DNA of 64,000 nucleotides from Methylobacterium jeotgali (GTDB lineage Bacteria; Pseudomonadota; Alphaproteobacteria; Rhizobiales; Beijerinckiaceae), in the NCBI RefSeq assembly GCF_022179345.1, contig NZ_BPQR01000042.1:62001-126000 (forward strand), written 5' to 3'. The translations under genes and the position numbers were made by a program. Numbering within the stretch: position 1 is the stretch's first letter; each line of letters opens with the position of its first letter. The notes under the pieces were generated by a model, which had not been told where the DNA came from, did not search any database, and worked only from the letters and a program-made list of their open reading frames with translations. Shown here in pieces: positions 23,352 through 31,811 of this stretch.

Positions 23352-24188
23352 TCAGGATTGTCTCGCCGCCTGGGCCTGCTCGACCTTGAGGCGCACGTCG
23401 AGGGTCTCGGTGCCGCCGCCGGTGCGGCTGCCGCGGATCGGCGCGGCGCCGAGATAGTCGAGCCCCGTGGCGACGCGGATATAGGCTTCCGTCGTGGCAC
23501 AGCCGTGGGCCGCGTCGAACCCGACCCAGCCGAGATCGGGCACCAGGGCCTCGGCCCAGCCGTGCCCGGTCTCGTGAGGGCTCGCCTCGTCCGCCTCCTC
23601 GCCGCGGTGGACGTAGCCGGACACGTAGCGGGCCGGCACCTCCAGGTGCCGGGCGGCGGCGATGAAGACGTGGGCGAGGTCCTGGCAGACGCCGGCACCC
23701 GCCTCGAAGGCGCGGGCAGCGTCGAGCGCGGCGCTGGCGGGGCCCGCCTCGAAGGCGATCCGCTCGTACACCGCCCCGAGGAGCCGGTGGAGGAGGGGCA
23801 GCGTCGTGCGATCCCCGTCCGCGGCGACCGTATCCGCGAACTCCCGCAGGGGCGCGCTCGTCAGCACCAGATCGGTCTCGCGCAGGTAGAAGGCGTCGGG
23901 CAGGCGCTCGACGGCGCCGCGCACGATGCCGTGGCTTTCCAGCGTGTCGACTTCGCCGGTGACGCGCACGGTCAGAGCGTCGGTGGGCTCGTCGGGGCTG
24001 AACCAGTGCACGACGTTGCCGAAGCCGTCCTCCCGCTCGGTCATGTGCCCGTCGACGGAGGGCTCGATGCGCCAGCGGCGCACGTACTGCCCGTCATGGT
24101 CGCGGGGCGTCATCCGCATGACCTGGATGAGGCCGCGGGCGGGCTGCTCGTAGCGGTAGATGGTCTCGTGCAGGACGCGGATGCGCAT
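23352..24188 (-). CDS. Transglutaminase-like cysteine protease domain protein
   Basis: 278 residues. An N-terminal beta-sandwich typical of this bacterial group (MRIRVLHETIYRYEQPAR, about 1-85) precedes a transglutaminase-core domain with the triad Cys in GAGVCQDLAHVF, His in ETGHGWAEALVP and Asp in WVGFDAAHG. Such proteins usually act as peptidases or amide transferases. It lies 29 bp after the alpha-E gene on the same strand. In this operon type it is predicted to cleave or process peptides made by the ATP-grasp enzyme; that is inference. Confidence 0.9.
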   Translation of the reverse strand: MRIRVLHETIYRYEQPARGLIQVMRMTPRDHDGQYVRRWRIEPSVDGHMTEREDGFGNVVHWFSPDEPTDALTVRVTGEVDTLESHGIVRGAVERLPDAFYLRETDLVLTSAPLREFADTVAADGDRTTLPLLHRLLGAVYERIAFEAGPASAALDAARAFEAGAGVCQDLAHVFIAAARHLEVPARYVSGYVHRGEEADEASPHETGHGWAEALVPDLGWVGFDAAHGCATTEAYIRVATGLDYLGAAPIRGSRTGGGTETLDVRLKVEQAQAARQS

Positions 24189-24217
24189 GGGCTCTTCGTC
24201 TCGGCGGCGTTCCGGGC

Positions 24218-25162
24218 TCAGACCAGATACTGCGTCGCGATCGCTTCGCCGACCCGGTTGTTCTCGTCGATGAAGGCCGTGACGAACTCGTGCAACCCGG
24301 AGGCGAAGACCCGCTCGATGTGGTCGCCCTCGAGCCGGGCGAGCAGATTGCCGGCCAGCCGCTGGCTCGGGCCCCGCCGTCCGTAGGCGTCGGCGATCAG
24401 GTCGAGGTGCTCCACGAGCTGCCCGTAGCAGTTCAGGAAGGAGCGCGGCATCTGCCGGTTGAGGATCAGGAGGTCGGCCACCAGCATCGGCTTGATGCTC
24501 TCGCGGTAGACCCAGTGATAGGCGTTGAAGGCCGAGACCTCGCGCAGGATCGTGGTCCACTGGAAGTAGTCGAGGCTGCCCCCGACCCGCTCGCTCGCCG
24601 GCAGCAGGATCTGGTACTTCACGTCGAGGATTCGCGCCGTGTTGTCGGCCCGCTCGATGGCGGTGCCGAGCCGCGTGAACCAGTAGGCGTCGTTCCTCAG
24701 CATCGTTCGGTAGGCCGAGCCGTCGAAGGTCAGCGAGATCGACTTCACCCAGTCGAGGAAGCGGGCGAACTCCTCCTGCGAGAGGTCGCGGCCCTCGTAG
24801 TTGCGCAGCTCCAGCCAGGCGCCGTTGATCGTGTCCCACATCTCGGTGGTGAGCGCCGTGCGCACGCTGCGGGCGTTCTCGCGGGCCGTCTCGATGCAGG
24901 AGCGGATCGAGGAGGGATTGTTCGGGCTGAAGGCCAGGAAGCGCCCGACCGTGTCGGCGTTGACCGCGTCGTGGTGGGCGCGGAACAGCGCCTCGCCGCC
25001 GGCCGAAAGCAGCGCCGAGTGCCACTCGTTGGTCTCGCCGCCGCCGTAGCTCGTCGGCAGCGAGGCGAGGCGGTGGGCGGCGTCGAGGATGCGGGCCACG
25101 AACTCGGCGCGCTCGACGTAGCGGGAGAGCCAGTAGAGGCTGTCAGCGGTCCGGGAGAGCAT
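24218..25162 (-). CDS. Alpha-E domain protein (DUF403)
   Basis: 314-residue all-helical protein. MLSRTADSLYWLSRYVERAE at the N-terminus is the diagnostic start of the alpha-E family; LGTAIERADNTARILDVKYQ and NAYHWVYRESIKPMLVADLL are also characteristic. It is known only from linkage and occasional fusion to circularly permuted ATP-grasp proteins, for which it may be a scaffold or accessory. 50 bp separate it from the ATP-grasp gene. The longer open frame covering the neighbouring gene is an artefact. Confidence 0.92.
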   Translation of the reverse strand: MLSRTADSLYWLSRYVERAEFVARILDAAHRLASLPTSYGGGETNEWHSALLSAGGEALFRAHHDAVNADTVGRFLAFSPNNPSSIRSCIETARENARSVRTALTTEMWDTINGAWLELRNYEGRDLSQEEFARFLDWVKSISLTFDGSAYRTMLRNDAYWFTRLGTAIERADNTARILDVKYQILLPASERVGGSLDYFQWTTILREVSAFNAYHWVYRESIKPMLVADLLILNRQMPRSFLNCYGQLVEHLDLIADAYGRRGPSQRLAGNLLARLEGDHIERVFASGLHEFVTAFIDENNRVGEAIATQYLV

Positions 25163-25212
25163 GGGCGTCCGTGGGTAACCGTGGGTACGAGAGGGGCGGG
25201 GGTCTGGCGGCC

Positions 25213-26646
25213 TTAAGCGTCGAGCACCCAGGTGTCCTTGGTGCCGCCGCCCTGGCTGGAGTTGACGACGAGGGAGCCCTCCTTCAGCGCCACCCGGGTG
25301 AGGCCGCCGGGCACGATGCGGATCTCGTCGGCCCCGCAGAGCACGAAGGGGCGCAGGTCGACGTGGCGCGGCGCGACGCCGGAGGCGACGAAGGTCGGGC
25401 AGGTCGAGAGCGAGAGGGTCGGCTGAGCGATGAACCCGTCCGGCGCGTGGCGGATGCGGCGGCCGAACTCCTCGATCTCGCGCTTCGTGGCGTGGGGGCC
25501 GACGAGCATGCCGTAGCCGCCCGAGCCGTTGACCTCCTTCACGACGAGGCTGCCGAGGTTGTCGAGGACGTAGGCGAGCGCCTCCTTCTCGCGGCAGCGA
25601 TGGGTCGGCACGTTCTTCAGGATCGGCTCCTCGCCGGTGAAGAAGCGCACGATCTCCGGCATGTAGCTGTAGACGGCCTTGTCGTCGGAGACCCCGGTGC
25701 CGACGGCGTTGGCCAGCGTGACGTTGCCGCGCTCGTAGGCGTTCATGATGCCGGGCACGCCGAGCACGGAATCGGGCCGGAACACGAGCGGATCCAGGAA
25801 GTCGTCGTCGAGGCGGCGGTAGACCACGTCGACCCGGCGCGGCCCCTCGGTGGTACGCATGTAGAGCACGTCGTCCTTGGTGAAGAGGTCGGACGCCTCC
25901 ACGAGGTCGACGCCAAGCTTGTCGGCCAGGAAGGAGTGCTCGTAGAAGGCCGAGTTGTAGCGGCCGGGCGTCAGCAGAACGACGGTCGGGTCGCGGGTCG
26001 CTGTCGTCGGGGCGAGGCTGCGCAGCGTCGCCAGCAGCGCGTCCGGATAGTTCTCGACCGGCGCGACCCGGTGGCGGGAGAACAGGTCCGGGAAGAGGCG
26101 CAGCATCACCTCCCGGTTCTCGAGCATGTAGGACACGCCCGACGGCGTGCGGGCGTTGTCCTCCAGCACGAAGAAGTCGTTCTCGCCGGTCCGCACGATG
26201 TCGATGCCGGCGATGTGGACGTAGAGATCGTGGGGCGGCCGGATGCTGCGCATCTCCATCCGGTAGTGCGCGTTCCGGTAGACGAGCTCCTCGGGGATGA
26301 TTCCGGCCTTGATGCACTCCTGCGTCGTGTAGACGTCCTTGAGGAAGGCGTTGATCGCGGTGACGCGCTGCTTGAGGCCCCGCTCGAGAAAATCCCATTC
26401 GGGCTTCGTCAGCACGCGGGGGATGATGTCGAAGGGGATGAGCCGCTCGGTCGAATCGTTGTCGCCGTAGACCGCGAAGGTGATGCCGATGCGCCGGAAC
26501 AGCAGCTCCGCCTGGCTGCGGCGGGTGTGGAACTGGTCGGGCGGAGTGGCGTCGAGCCAGGATTTCAGGGCGGCGTAGGCCTCGCGCACCGCGACCGGGG
26601 CGTTGCCCTCGAAGCCGCTCATCTCGTCGAACGCCACACTCGTCAT
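25213..26646 (-). CDS. Circularly permuted ATP-grasp amidoligase-type protein
   Basis: 477-residue circularly permuted ATP-grasp protein (DUF404/DUF407 class). Motifs include HTRRSQAELLFRRIGITFAVYG near the N-terminus, FFVLEDNARTPSGVSYMLEN (metal-binding acidic and Asn residues), VLLTPGRYNSAFYEHSFLA, and VVKEVNGSGGYGMLVGPHA (nucleotide-binding loop). Homologues are predicted to form amide bonds between amino acids or peptides. It is the first gene of the four-gene unit with alpha-E, transglutaminase-like and Anbu genes. The GGGAGG ribosome-binding site lies inside a hairpin (26651-26675). Confidence 0.92.
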   Translation of the reverse strand: MTSVAFDEMSGFEGNAPVAVREAYAALKSWLDATPPDQFHTRRSQAELLFRRIGITFAVYGDNDSTERLIPFDIIPRVLTKPEWDFLERGLKQRVTAINAFLKDVYTTQECIKAGIIPEELVYRNAHYRMEMRSIRPPHDLYVHIAGIDIVRTGENDFFVLEDNARTPSGVSYMLENREVMLRLFPDLFSRHRVAPVENYPDALLATLRSLAPTTATRDPTVVLLTPGRYNSAFYEHSFLADKLGVDLVEASDLFTKDDVLYMRTTEGPRRVDVVYRRLDDDFLDPLVFRPDSVLGVPGIMNAYERGNVTLANAVGTGVSDDKAVYSYMPEIVRFFTGEEPILKNVPTHRCREKEALAYVLDNLGSLVVKEVNGSGGYGMLVGPHATKREIEEFGRRIRHAPDGFIAQPTLSLSTCPTFVASGVAPRHVDLRPFVLCGADEIRIVPGGLTRVALKEGSLVVNSSQGGGTKDTWVLDA

Positions 26647-26650
26647 CCCT

Positions 26651-26675
26651 GCCTCCCTAGCGCCACGCTAGAGGC
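26651..26675 (-). promoter_or_regulatory. Hairpin enclosing the ribosome-binding site of the ATP-grasp gene
   Basis: On the minus strand GCCT-CTAGCG pairs with CGCTAG-(GG)-AGGC around a 3-nt loop, 4 bp above the ATG. The Shine-Dalgarno GGGAGG spans the bulge and the 3' arm, so the folded form would hide it. Functional meaning is inferred. Confidence 0.45.
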
Positions 26676-26741
26676 AAGAGGCACGCCACGCAAAGGTTGC
26701 GGGGCGACGCTCGCGGAGGGCTGTCACGACCGTCCGATCCG

Positions 26742-27494
26742 TCAGATCAGCTTGAGCGCCTTGAAGCTCGCGTGCCCGGCGCGGGCGAAGATCACGTGGT
26801 CGTGGACGACGATCCGGAGCGGGGCGAGCACGGCGACGACCTCGCGGGTCATGGCGATGTCGGCCTTCGAGGGCGCCGGATCCCCGGAGGGGTGGTTATG
26901 GGCGAGGATGACCGCGGTCGCCGCCAGCTCCAGCGCCCGGCGGGCCACCTCCCGCGGGTAGACGGGCGTGTGGTCGACGGTGCCGTGCCCCTGCACCTCG
27001 TCGGCGATGAGGCGGTTGCGCTTGTCGAGGAACAGCACCCGGAACTGCTCCCGCGCCGAGAAAGCCATGGTGACGCGGCAGTATTCCAGCACCGCCTCCC
27101 AGGAGGAGAGCACGGGACGCTCGGCGATGGCGCCGCGGGCGAGGCGCTGGCCCGCCGCCTCCATCAGCTTCAGGTCGGCGACGACGCCGGGTCCGACCCC
27201 GTCGATCTCGGCGAGGCGGCCGGGCTCGGCGGCGAGCACCTCCGCGAAGCTGCCGAAGCGGCGGATCAGCGCCTTGGCGAGCGGCTTCACGTCCCGCCTC
27301 GGGATCGAGCGGAACAGGGCGAGCTCGAGCAGCTCGTAGTCCGGCAGCGAATCGGCCCCGGCCGACGCGAAGCGGGCGCGCAGGCGCTCGCGATGCCCGG
27401 CATGGTCCGGCGGCGGGACGGGCTCCGCCACCGCCTCCGGCAGCAGCGGGAGGGCGCAGTCGTCGAAGCCCGCCGAGCCGGATCGCCGCGCCAC
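26742..27494 (-). CDS. radC: RadC/JAB-domain DNA repair-associated protein
   Basis: 250 residues. An HhH-like N-terminal region ([20 protein letters not shown]) precedes a C-terminal JAB/JAMM metalloprotease-fold domain with [15 protein letters not shown], the zinc-binding H-x-H...S...D signature. The older name RadC reflects a disproved recombination role; the true activity is unknown. A GTG at 27494 starts it 10 bp after the map stop, so the two form a minus-strand pair. Confidence 0.92.
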   Translation of the reverse strand: MARRSGSAGFDDCALPLLPEAVAEPVPPPDHAGHRERLRARFASAGADSLPDYELLELALFRSIPRRDVKPLAKALIRRFGSFAEVLAAEPGRLAEIDGVGPGVVADLKLMEAAGQRLARGAIAERPVLSSWEAVLEYCRVTMAFSAREQFRVLFLDKRNRLIADEVQGHGTVDHTPVYPREVARRALELAATAVILAHNHPSGDPAPSKADIAMTREVVAVLAPLRIVVHDHVIFARAGHASFKALKLI

Positions 27495-27504
27495 CGGACG
27501 CGGC

Positions 27505-28350
27505 TCAGGCGGCCGGGTTGACGGGCTGGAGCAGCCCCGGTTGATGCAACCCTTTGGGCGAGACCGTGAAGATCTCGACGCCGGTCTCCGTCACCGCCAC
27601 CGTGTGCTCGAACTGGGCCGAGAGCGAGCGGTCCCGCGTCACCGCCGTCCAGCCGTCGGAGAGGACCTTCACGGCGGGTCGGCCGAGATTGATCATCGGC
27701 TCGATCGTGAAGAACTGCCCCGGCTTCAGGGGCACGTCGTAGCTCGCCTCGACGTAGTGCAGGATGGTCGGCGCGTCGTGGTAGGTGCGGCCGAGCCCGT
27801 GGCCGCAGAAGTCGCGCACCACCGAGCAGCGCTCGGCCTCGGCGTAGGTCTGGATGGCGCGGGCGATGTCGACGGTCGAGCCGCCGGGCTTCACCGCGGC
27901 GACGCCGCGCATCAGGGCCTCGTAGGTGATCTCGCACAGGCGCGCGGCCTTGCGCGGCACCTCGCCGACATAGGCCATCCGGCTCGAATCGCCGTGCCAT
28001 CCGTCGAGGATCAGGCAGCAGTCGAGGTTGATGATGTCGCCCTCGCGCAGCGGCTTGTCGTTGGGGATGCCGTGGCAGACCACGTGGTTGATCGAGGTGC
28101 AGATCGACTTCGAGTAGCCCCGGTAGAACAGCGAGGCCGGGTAGGCGCCGTGGTCCATGGCGAACTCGAAGGCGAGGCGGTCGAGGCGGTCGGTGGTCAC
28201 GCCCGGCACCGTCGCCTCCATGAGGATGTCGAGGGCCTCCGCCGTGAGGCGGCCGGCCCGGCGCATCCCCTCGAAGCCCTCCGGCCCGTGGATCGGGGCC
28301 TCCTGGATCCTCCGGCCGCCCTTGGCGGTCGCCTGGTCTTGCTCGGTCAT
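27505..28350 (-). CDS. map: Type I methionine aminopeptidase
   Basis: 281-residue dinuclear metal enzyme that removes N-terminal methionine. Metal ligands are in sequence order: Asp in [17 protein letters not shown] (two Asp), His in [10 protein letters not shown], Glu in FTIEPM and Glu in QFEHTV. About 30 extra N-terminal residues precede the pita-bread fold. ATG 28350 gives [12 protein letters not shown]; the longer open frame upstream lacks a ribosome-binding site. Divergent from the zinc-finger gene across 206 bp with nothing else recognisable. Confidence 0.96.
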   Translation of the reverse strand: MTEQDQATAKGGRRIQEAPIHGPEGFEGMRRAGRLTAEALDILMEATVPGVTTDRLDRLAFEFAMDHGAYPASLFYRGYSKSICTSINHVVCHGIPNDKPLREGDIINLDCCLILDGWHGDSSRMAYVGEVPRKAARLCEITYEALMRGVAAVKPGGSTVDIARAIQTYAEAERCSVVRDFCGHGLGRTYHDAPTILHYVEASYDVPLKPGQFFTIEPMINLGRPAVKVLSDGWTAVTRDRSLSAQFEHTVAVTETGVEIFTVSPKGLHQPGLLQPVNPAA

Positions 28351-28556
28351 GATCTGTCGCGCGGCCGTCGGGAGCGGTGGGACGCTCGAGCGCGCCCGCT
28401 CCCTATCTACGATCTCGGCCGGGGAGCGCCAAGCGGCGGAAGGCCCGTCACGCATGGCCGGCGGCCGTTCCGGCCCCTAGGCTTGAGCGGCCGAAGCGGC
28501 TAGAGCCTTGGCGGAAGGGACGGCGGCCTCGCGGGCCGCCGCGCAGGACAGGCGCG

Positions 28557-28814
28557 ATGGCTGACAAGGCGGTACCGCACTTCCACAACGATCTCGGCGT
28601 GGCGGTCATCCACGTGGGCTCGAAGGAGTTCATGTGCATCGGGGCGCTGCCGCCCTTCGATCACCCGCACGTGTTCCTCGACATGGGCGCCGACAACGAG
28701 ATCATCTGCCAGTACTGCTCGACGCTCTACCGCTATCGCAGGGAGCTGAAGGCCGGGCATGCGGACCCGGAGGCCTGCGTCTGGGACGACCACACCAGGC
28801 TCGCCGCCGAGTAG
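28557..28814 (+). CDS. Zinc-finger CHCC domain protein
   Basis: 85 residues. Putative zinc ligands are Cys in EFMCIGALPPFDHPHVF (with His) and the pair in IICQYCSTLYRYR, the CHCC pattern of the family related to the mitochondrial complex I subunit NDUFS6. A role in complex I or general metal binding is inferred from the family. ATG 28557 follows CAGGACAGG. The FAD monooxygenase begins 16 bp after its stop, so the two probably share a transcript. Confidence 0.85.
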   Translation: MADKAVPHFHNDLGVAVIHVGSKEFMCIGALPPFDHPHVFLDMGADNEIICQYCSTLYRYRRELKAGHADPEACVWDDHTRLAAE

Positions 28815-28830
28815 GGCGGCCGCTCGACCG

Positions 28831-30069
28831 GTGCCCGACCCGCTCTCTATCACCGTCGCCGGGGCCGGAATCGGCGGCCTCACGGCGGCGCTCTGCCTCT
28901 CGGATGCCGGACACGCGGTGACGCTGGTCGAGCGCCGCACCGGCTTCAGCGAGGTCGGCGCCGGGCTCCAGCTCTCCCCGAACGCGAGCCGCGTGCTCGC
29001 ATCGCTCGGTCTCGCCGCCGCGCTCCGGCGCGCCGGCTCCGAGCCGCCCGGCGTCGTCGTGCGCAGCCTCAAGAGCGGGAGCCGCATCGGCGGCGTGCGC
29101 CTCGGCGAGGCGGCGCGGGAGCGCTACGGCGCACCCTACCACGTCATCCATAGGGCCGACCTCCAGACGCTGCTCCTCGACGCAGTCCGCTCGAGGCCCG
29201 GCATCCGCCTGCTGGTCGGGCGCGAGGTCACCGGTCTCGCCGAGCGGGCGGACGGGATCGCGATCACCGTCGAGAGCGCCGGCGGCGGCCGCGGCGAGAC
29301 CCTGGAGGCCGATCTCGTGATCGGCGCCGACGGCCTGCGCTCGCGCCTGCGGGGGCATCTCGACGACCGCCCCGTGGCGCCGGCGCGGATGGCCGCTTGG
29401 CGGGCCATCGTGCCGCGGGACGTCGTCCCGGAGGCGCTGCGCGGCGGGGAGACCGGCCTCTGGCTCGGCCGCGGCCGGCACGTCGTCCACTACCCCATCG
29501 GCAACGGCGAGCGCGTCAACGTCGTCGCCATCGTGCCGGAACGGCAGGGCGACGACGGCTGGGGACGGCTCGGCGAGCCGGCCATGCTGCGCGCCCATTT
29601 CCGCGACGCCACCCCGGAGCTGGCGCAGCTTCTCGGCCTGCCCGATTCCTGGCTGGTCTGGTCGCTGGCGGACCGCCCGACCGCCCGGCCGATGGCCCGG
29701 GGCCGGCTCGCGCTCCTCGGCGACGCCGCCCATCCGATGCTGCCCTTCCTGGCACAGGGCGCGGCGCTCGCCGTCGAGGACGCGGCGACGCTCGCGGCCT
29801 GCCTGGCGGGAGGCGACGTTCCGAAGGCGCTCGCGGCCTACGATGCGGCGCGCCGGCCCCGCGCCAAGCGGGTGCAGAAGGCGGCGCGGGCCAACGGCCG
29901 GGTCTACCATGCCGGGGGCTTCGCGGCGCTCTGCCGGAACCTGGTGATGCGCCGCCTCGGCCCGGACGGCATGCGCGACCGCTACGGCTGGCTCTACGGC
30001 TGGCAGCCGGACGGCAATGGTGCCCACGGTCGGACTCGAACCGACACGCCCGAAGGCCCCGGATTTTAA
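28831..30069 (+). CDS. FAD-dependent monooxygenase (salicylate hydroxylase-like), 3' end inside tRNA-Leu
   Basis: 412-residue group A flavin hydroxylase: N-terminal VAGAGIGGLTAALCLSDAG, the central DG motif VIGADGLRSRLRGHL, and the C-terminal GD motif ALLGDAAHPMLPFLAQGAA. It should hydroxylate an aromatic or related substrate with NAD(P)H and O2; the substrate is not deducible. GTG 28831 gives VPDPLSITVAGAG; the upstream ATG frame overlaps the zinc-finger gene. The last 17 codons and the stop (30067-30069) lie antisense within the tRNA-Leu gene, so the native C-terminus was probably about residue 395. Confidence 0.88.
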   Translation: MPDPLSITVAGAGIGGLTAALCLSDAGHAVTLVERRTGFSEVGAGLQLSPNASRVLASLGLAAALRRAGSEPPGVVVRSLKSGSRIGGVRLGEAARERYGAPYHVIHRADLQTLLLDAVRSRPGIRLLVGREVTGLAERADGIAITVESAGGGRGETLEADLVIGADGLRSRLRGHLDDRPVAPARMAAWRAIVPRDVVPEALRGGETGLWLGRGRHVVHYPIGNGERVNVVAIVPERQGDDGWGRLGEPAMLRAHFRDATPELAQLLGLPDSWLVWSLADRPTARPMARGRLALLGDAAHPMLPFLAQGAALAVEDAATLAACLAGGDVPKALAAYDAARRPRAKRVQKAARANGRVYHAGGFAALCRNLVMRRLGPDGMRDRYGWLYGWQPDGNGAHGRTRTDTPEGPGF

Positions 30070-30102
30070 GTCCGGTCCGGCTACCAGTTTCAGCACGCGG
30101 GC
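30018..30102 (-). tRNA. tRNA-Leu (anticodon UAA)
   Basis: Reading the minus strand from 30102: acceptor GCCCGCG pairs with CGTGGGC, anticodon stem CCGGA/TCCGG encloses loop CTTAAAA (anticodon TAA), a long variable arm (GCC-TTC-GGC type) marks class II, and T-arm GTCGG-TTCGAGT-CCGAC is perfect. CCA is encoded. It decodes UUA/UUG, codons that are very rare in this genome. Confidence 0.97.
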
Positions 30103-30198
30103 AGCGGCATCGTCATGCGGCGCGGCCCCGGCAGCGTCAAGGACCGGCCTCGTCAAGCCGCGCCGCGGGCCTACCTCGACGGCAACGGGGAGGCGGGC

Positions 30199-31659
30199 GT
30201 GGCGGACAAGGCGGCAGGGAGACGGGTCTGGGCCCCGGAGCGGGCGTTCCTGCTCGCCGCGCTGCTGCTCGCCGCGGCGGCCGGGGTCGCGTTCTATCTC
30301 TCCCGCCCCACGACCCTGAGGATCGCCGTCGCCCCCGAGGGCGGGGTCGAGCCGGCGCTGATGGCCGCCTATGCCAGGCTCGTCGCCGAGCGCGACGAGA
30401 GCCCGCATCTCGACATCGTATCGTTCGGCGGCGTGCGCGAGAGCGCCACCGCGCTTCAGGACGGCAAGGTCGACCTCGCGGTCGTGCGGCCGGACGTGCT
30501 GATGCCGCGCAACGGGCTGACCCTCGCCGTGCTGCGCGAGCAGGCGATCCTCGTCGCCGCCCCCGCGGCCTCGGGGATCGCGAGCCTGCCCGATCTCGCC
30601 GGCCGCCGCCTCGGCATCCTCGCCGCCCGCGAGGCGGACCGCCCGCTGGCGCTCGCCGTTCTGAACCGACTCGGCCTCGCCGCGCGGATGGAGGGGGAGG
30701 CTTCGGGCGCGACCGCCGAACCGGAGGATGCCGAGGAAGACGGCAAGCCGCCGGCCCGGCGCCGGACCGCGCCGGCCACGGTCACGCTGGTGCCTCTTCA
30801 GGAGGCAGAGGTCGCGGCGTCCCTCGGGGCAGAGCGCATCGATGCCATGATCTTCATCACCACGCCGACGACGCCGGCCGCCCGCCGCCTCGTGGGGCTG
30901 GTCCGGGACGCCAGCCCGGAGCGGAAGGTCGCGCTGTTCGGCGTGCCGAACCCAGCCGCCGCCCTGGCGCGGCTGCCGCGGCTGCAATCCGTGACCGTGC
31001 CGGCGGGCCTGTTCGGGGCCGAGCCGCGCCTGCCGGAGGAGGACCTCCCCACGATCGGCCCATCGTACCGCCTGATGGCCCGCGCGAGCCTGTCGCGGAG
31101 CCTGGCGGCGGAGGTGACGCAGAACCTGTTCGAGCTGCGCACGGCGCTCGCCGACAGCGTGCCCGCCGCCGACGCCATCGCGGCGCCGGCCTACGACACC
31201 ACGGTCGCTGCCACCACCGCGCGCCTGCCGATCCATGCCGGGGCCATGGACTACTATGAGCGCGAGCAGGAGGGGCTGATCGAGCGCTACGAGACCTGGA
31301 TCTACCTCTTCGCCTTCCTGGGCGGCGGCATCGGCTCGGGGCTCGCCTGGCTGCGCCAGCGCCTCGGGCGCCTGCGCCGGGAGCGCATCGAGGTCGCGGC
31401 CGCGCGCCTCCTCGAGATCCGCTCCGAGGCCCGCCGGATCGACGATCCGGACAAGCTCCGGGCGATGGAGGCCGAGATCGACGATCTCGCCGGCAGCATC
31501 GCCCGGCAGGCTCTGACGCGGCCGGCGGAGCCGCGGACCCTCAGCGCGGCGGGCATCGCCCTCGACGCCGCCCGCGCGACCGTACGGCGGGCGAAGGCGA
31601 GCGCGGGAGGCGGCGGGGATACTCGGGAACAGGGCCCGTCACAGCCCACGAATACTTAA
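30199..31659 (+). CDS. TAXI-family solute-binding protein with C-terminal membrane anchor
   Basis: 486 residues. An N-terminal hydrophobic segment (RAFLLAALLLAAAAGVAFYL, about 14-33) precedes a periplasmic binding domain of the TAXI/NMT1 type (TLRIAVAPEGGVEPALMAAY; ESATALQDGKVDLAVVRPD; LAGRRLGILAA). A second hydrophobic segment (about 375-392, IYLFAFLGGGIGSGLAWL) is followed by a charged coiled-coil tail. Ordinary TAXI proteins lack this C-terminal anchor. No TRAP permease is nearby, so transport is unproven and a sensory role is possible. GTG 30199 is preferred for its GGGGAGG site; ATG 30115 would overlap the tRNA promoter. Confidence 0.8.
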   Translation: MADKAAGRRVWAPERAFLLAALLLAAAAGVAFYLSRPTTLRIAVAPEGGVEPALMAAYARLVAERDESPHLDIVSFGGVRESATALQDGKVDLAVVRPDVLMPRNGLTLAVLREQAILVAAPAASGIASLPDLAGRRLGILAAREADRPLALAVLNRLGLAARMEGEASGATAEPEDAEEDGKPPARRRTAPATVTLVPLQEAEVAASLGAERIDAMIFITTPTTPAARRLVGLVRDASPERKVALFGVPNPAAALARLPRLQSVTVPAGLFGAEPRLPEEDLPTIGPSYRLMARASLSRSLAAEVTQNLFELRTALADSVPAADAIAAPAYDTTVAATTARLPIHAGAMDYYEREQEGLIERYETWIYLFAFLGGGIGSGLAWLRQRLGRLRRERIEVAAARLLEIRSEARRIDDPDKLRAMEAEIDDLAGSIARQALTRPAEPRTLSAAGIALDAARATVRRAKASAGGGGDTREQGPSQPTNT

Positions 31660-31811
31660 GCAACTCGAAACAGGGATCGCGGAAACCGGGTTAATTTTAC
31701 CGTATAACAGGATCGTCCTTGCGGGAAGCGCAGCCGCACGGCCTCTTGAGCGTCGAGATGAGCGCGATCGCGCGCCGTCACACCTCTTGCAGCCCGCACA
31801 AGGACTTCGCC

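Noticed and set aside
30115..30198. Upstream ATG start of the TAXI protein
   Set aside because: It would place 28 extra basic residues before the signal segment and overlap the tRNA-Leu promoter; GTG 30199 has a GGGGAGG site.
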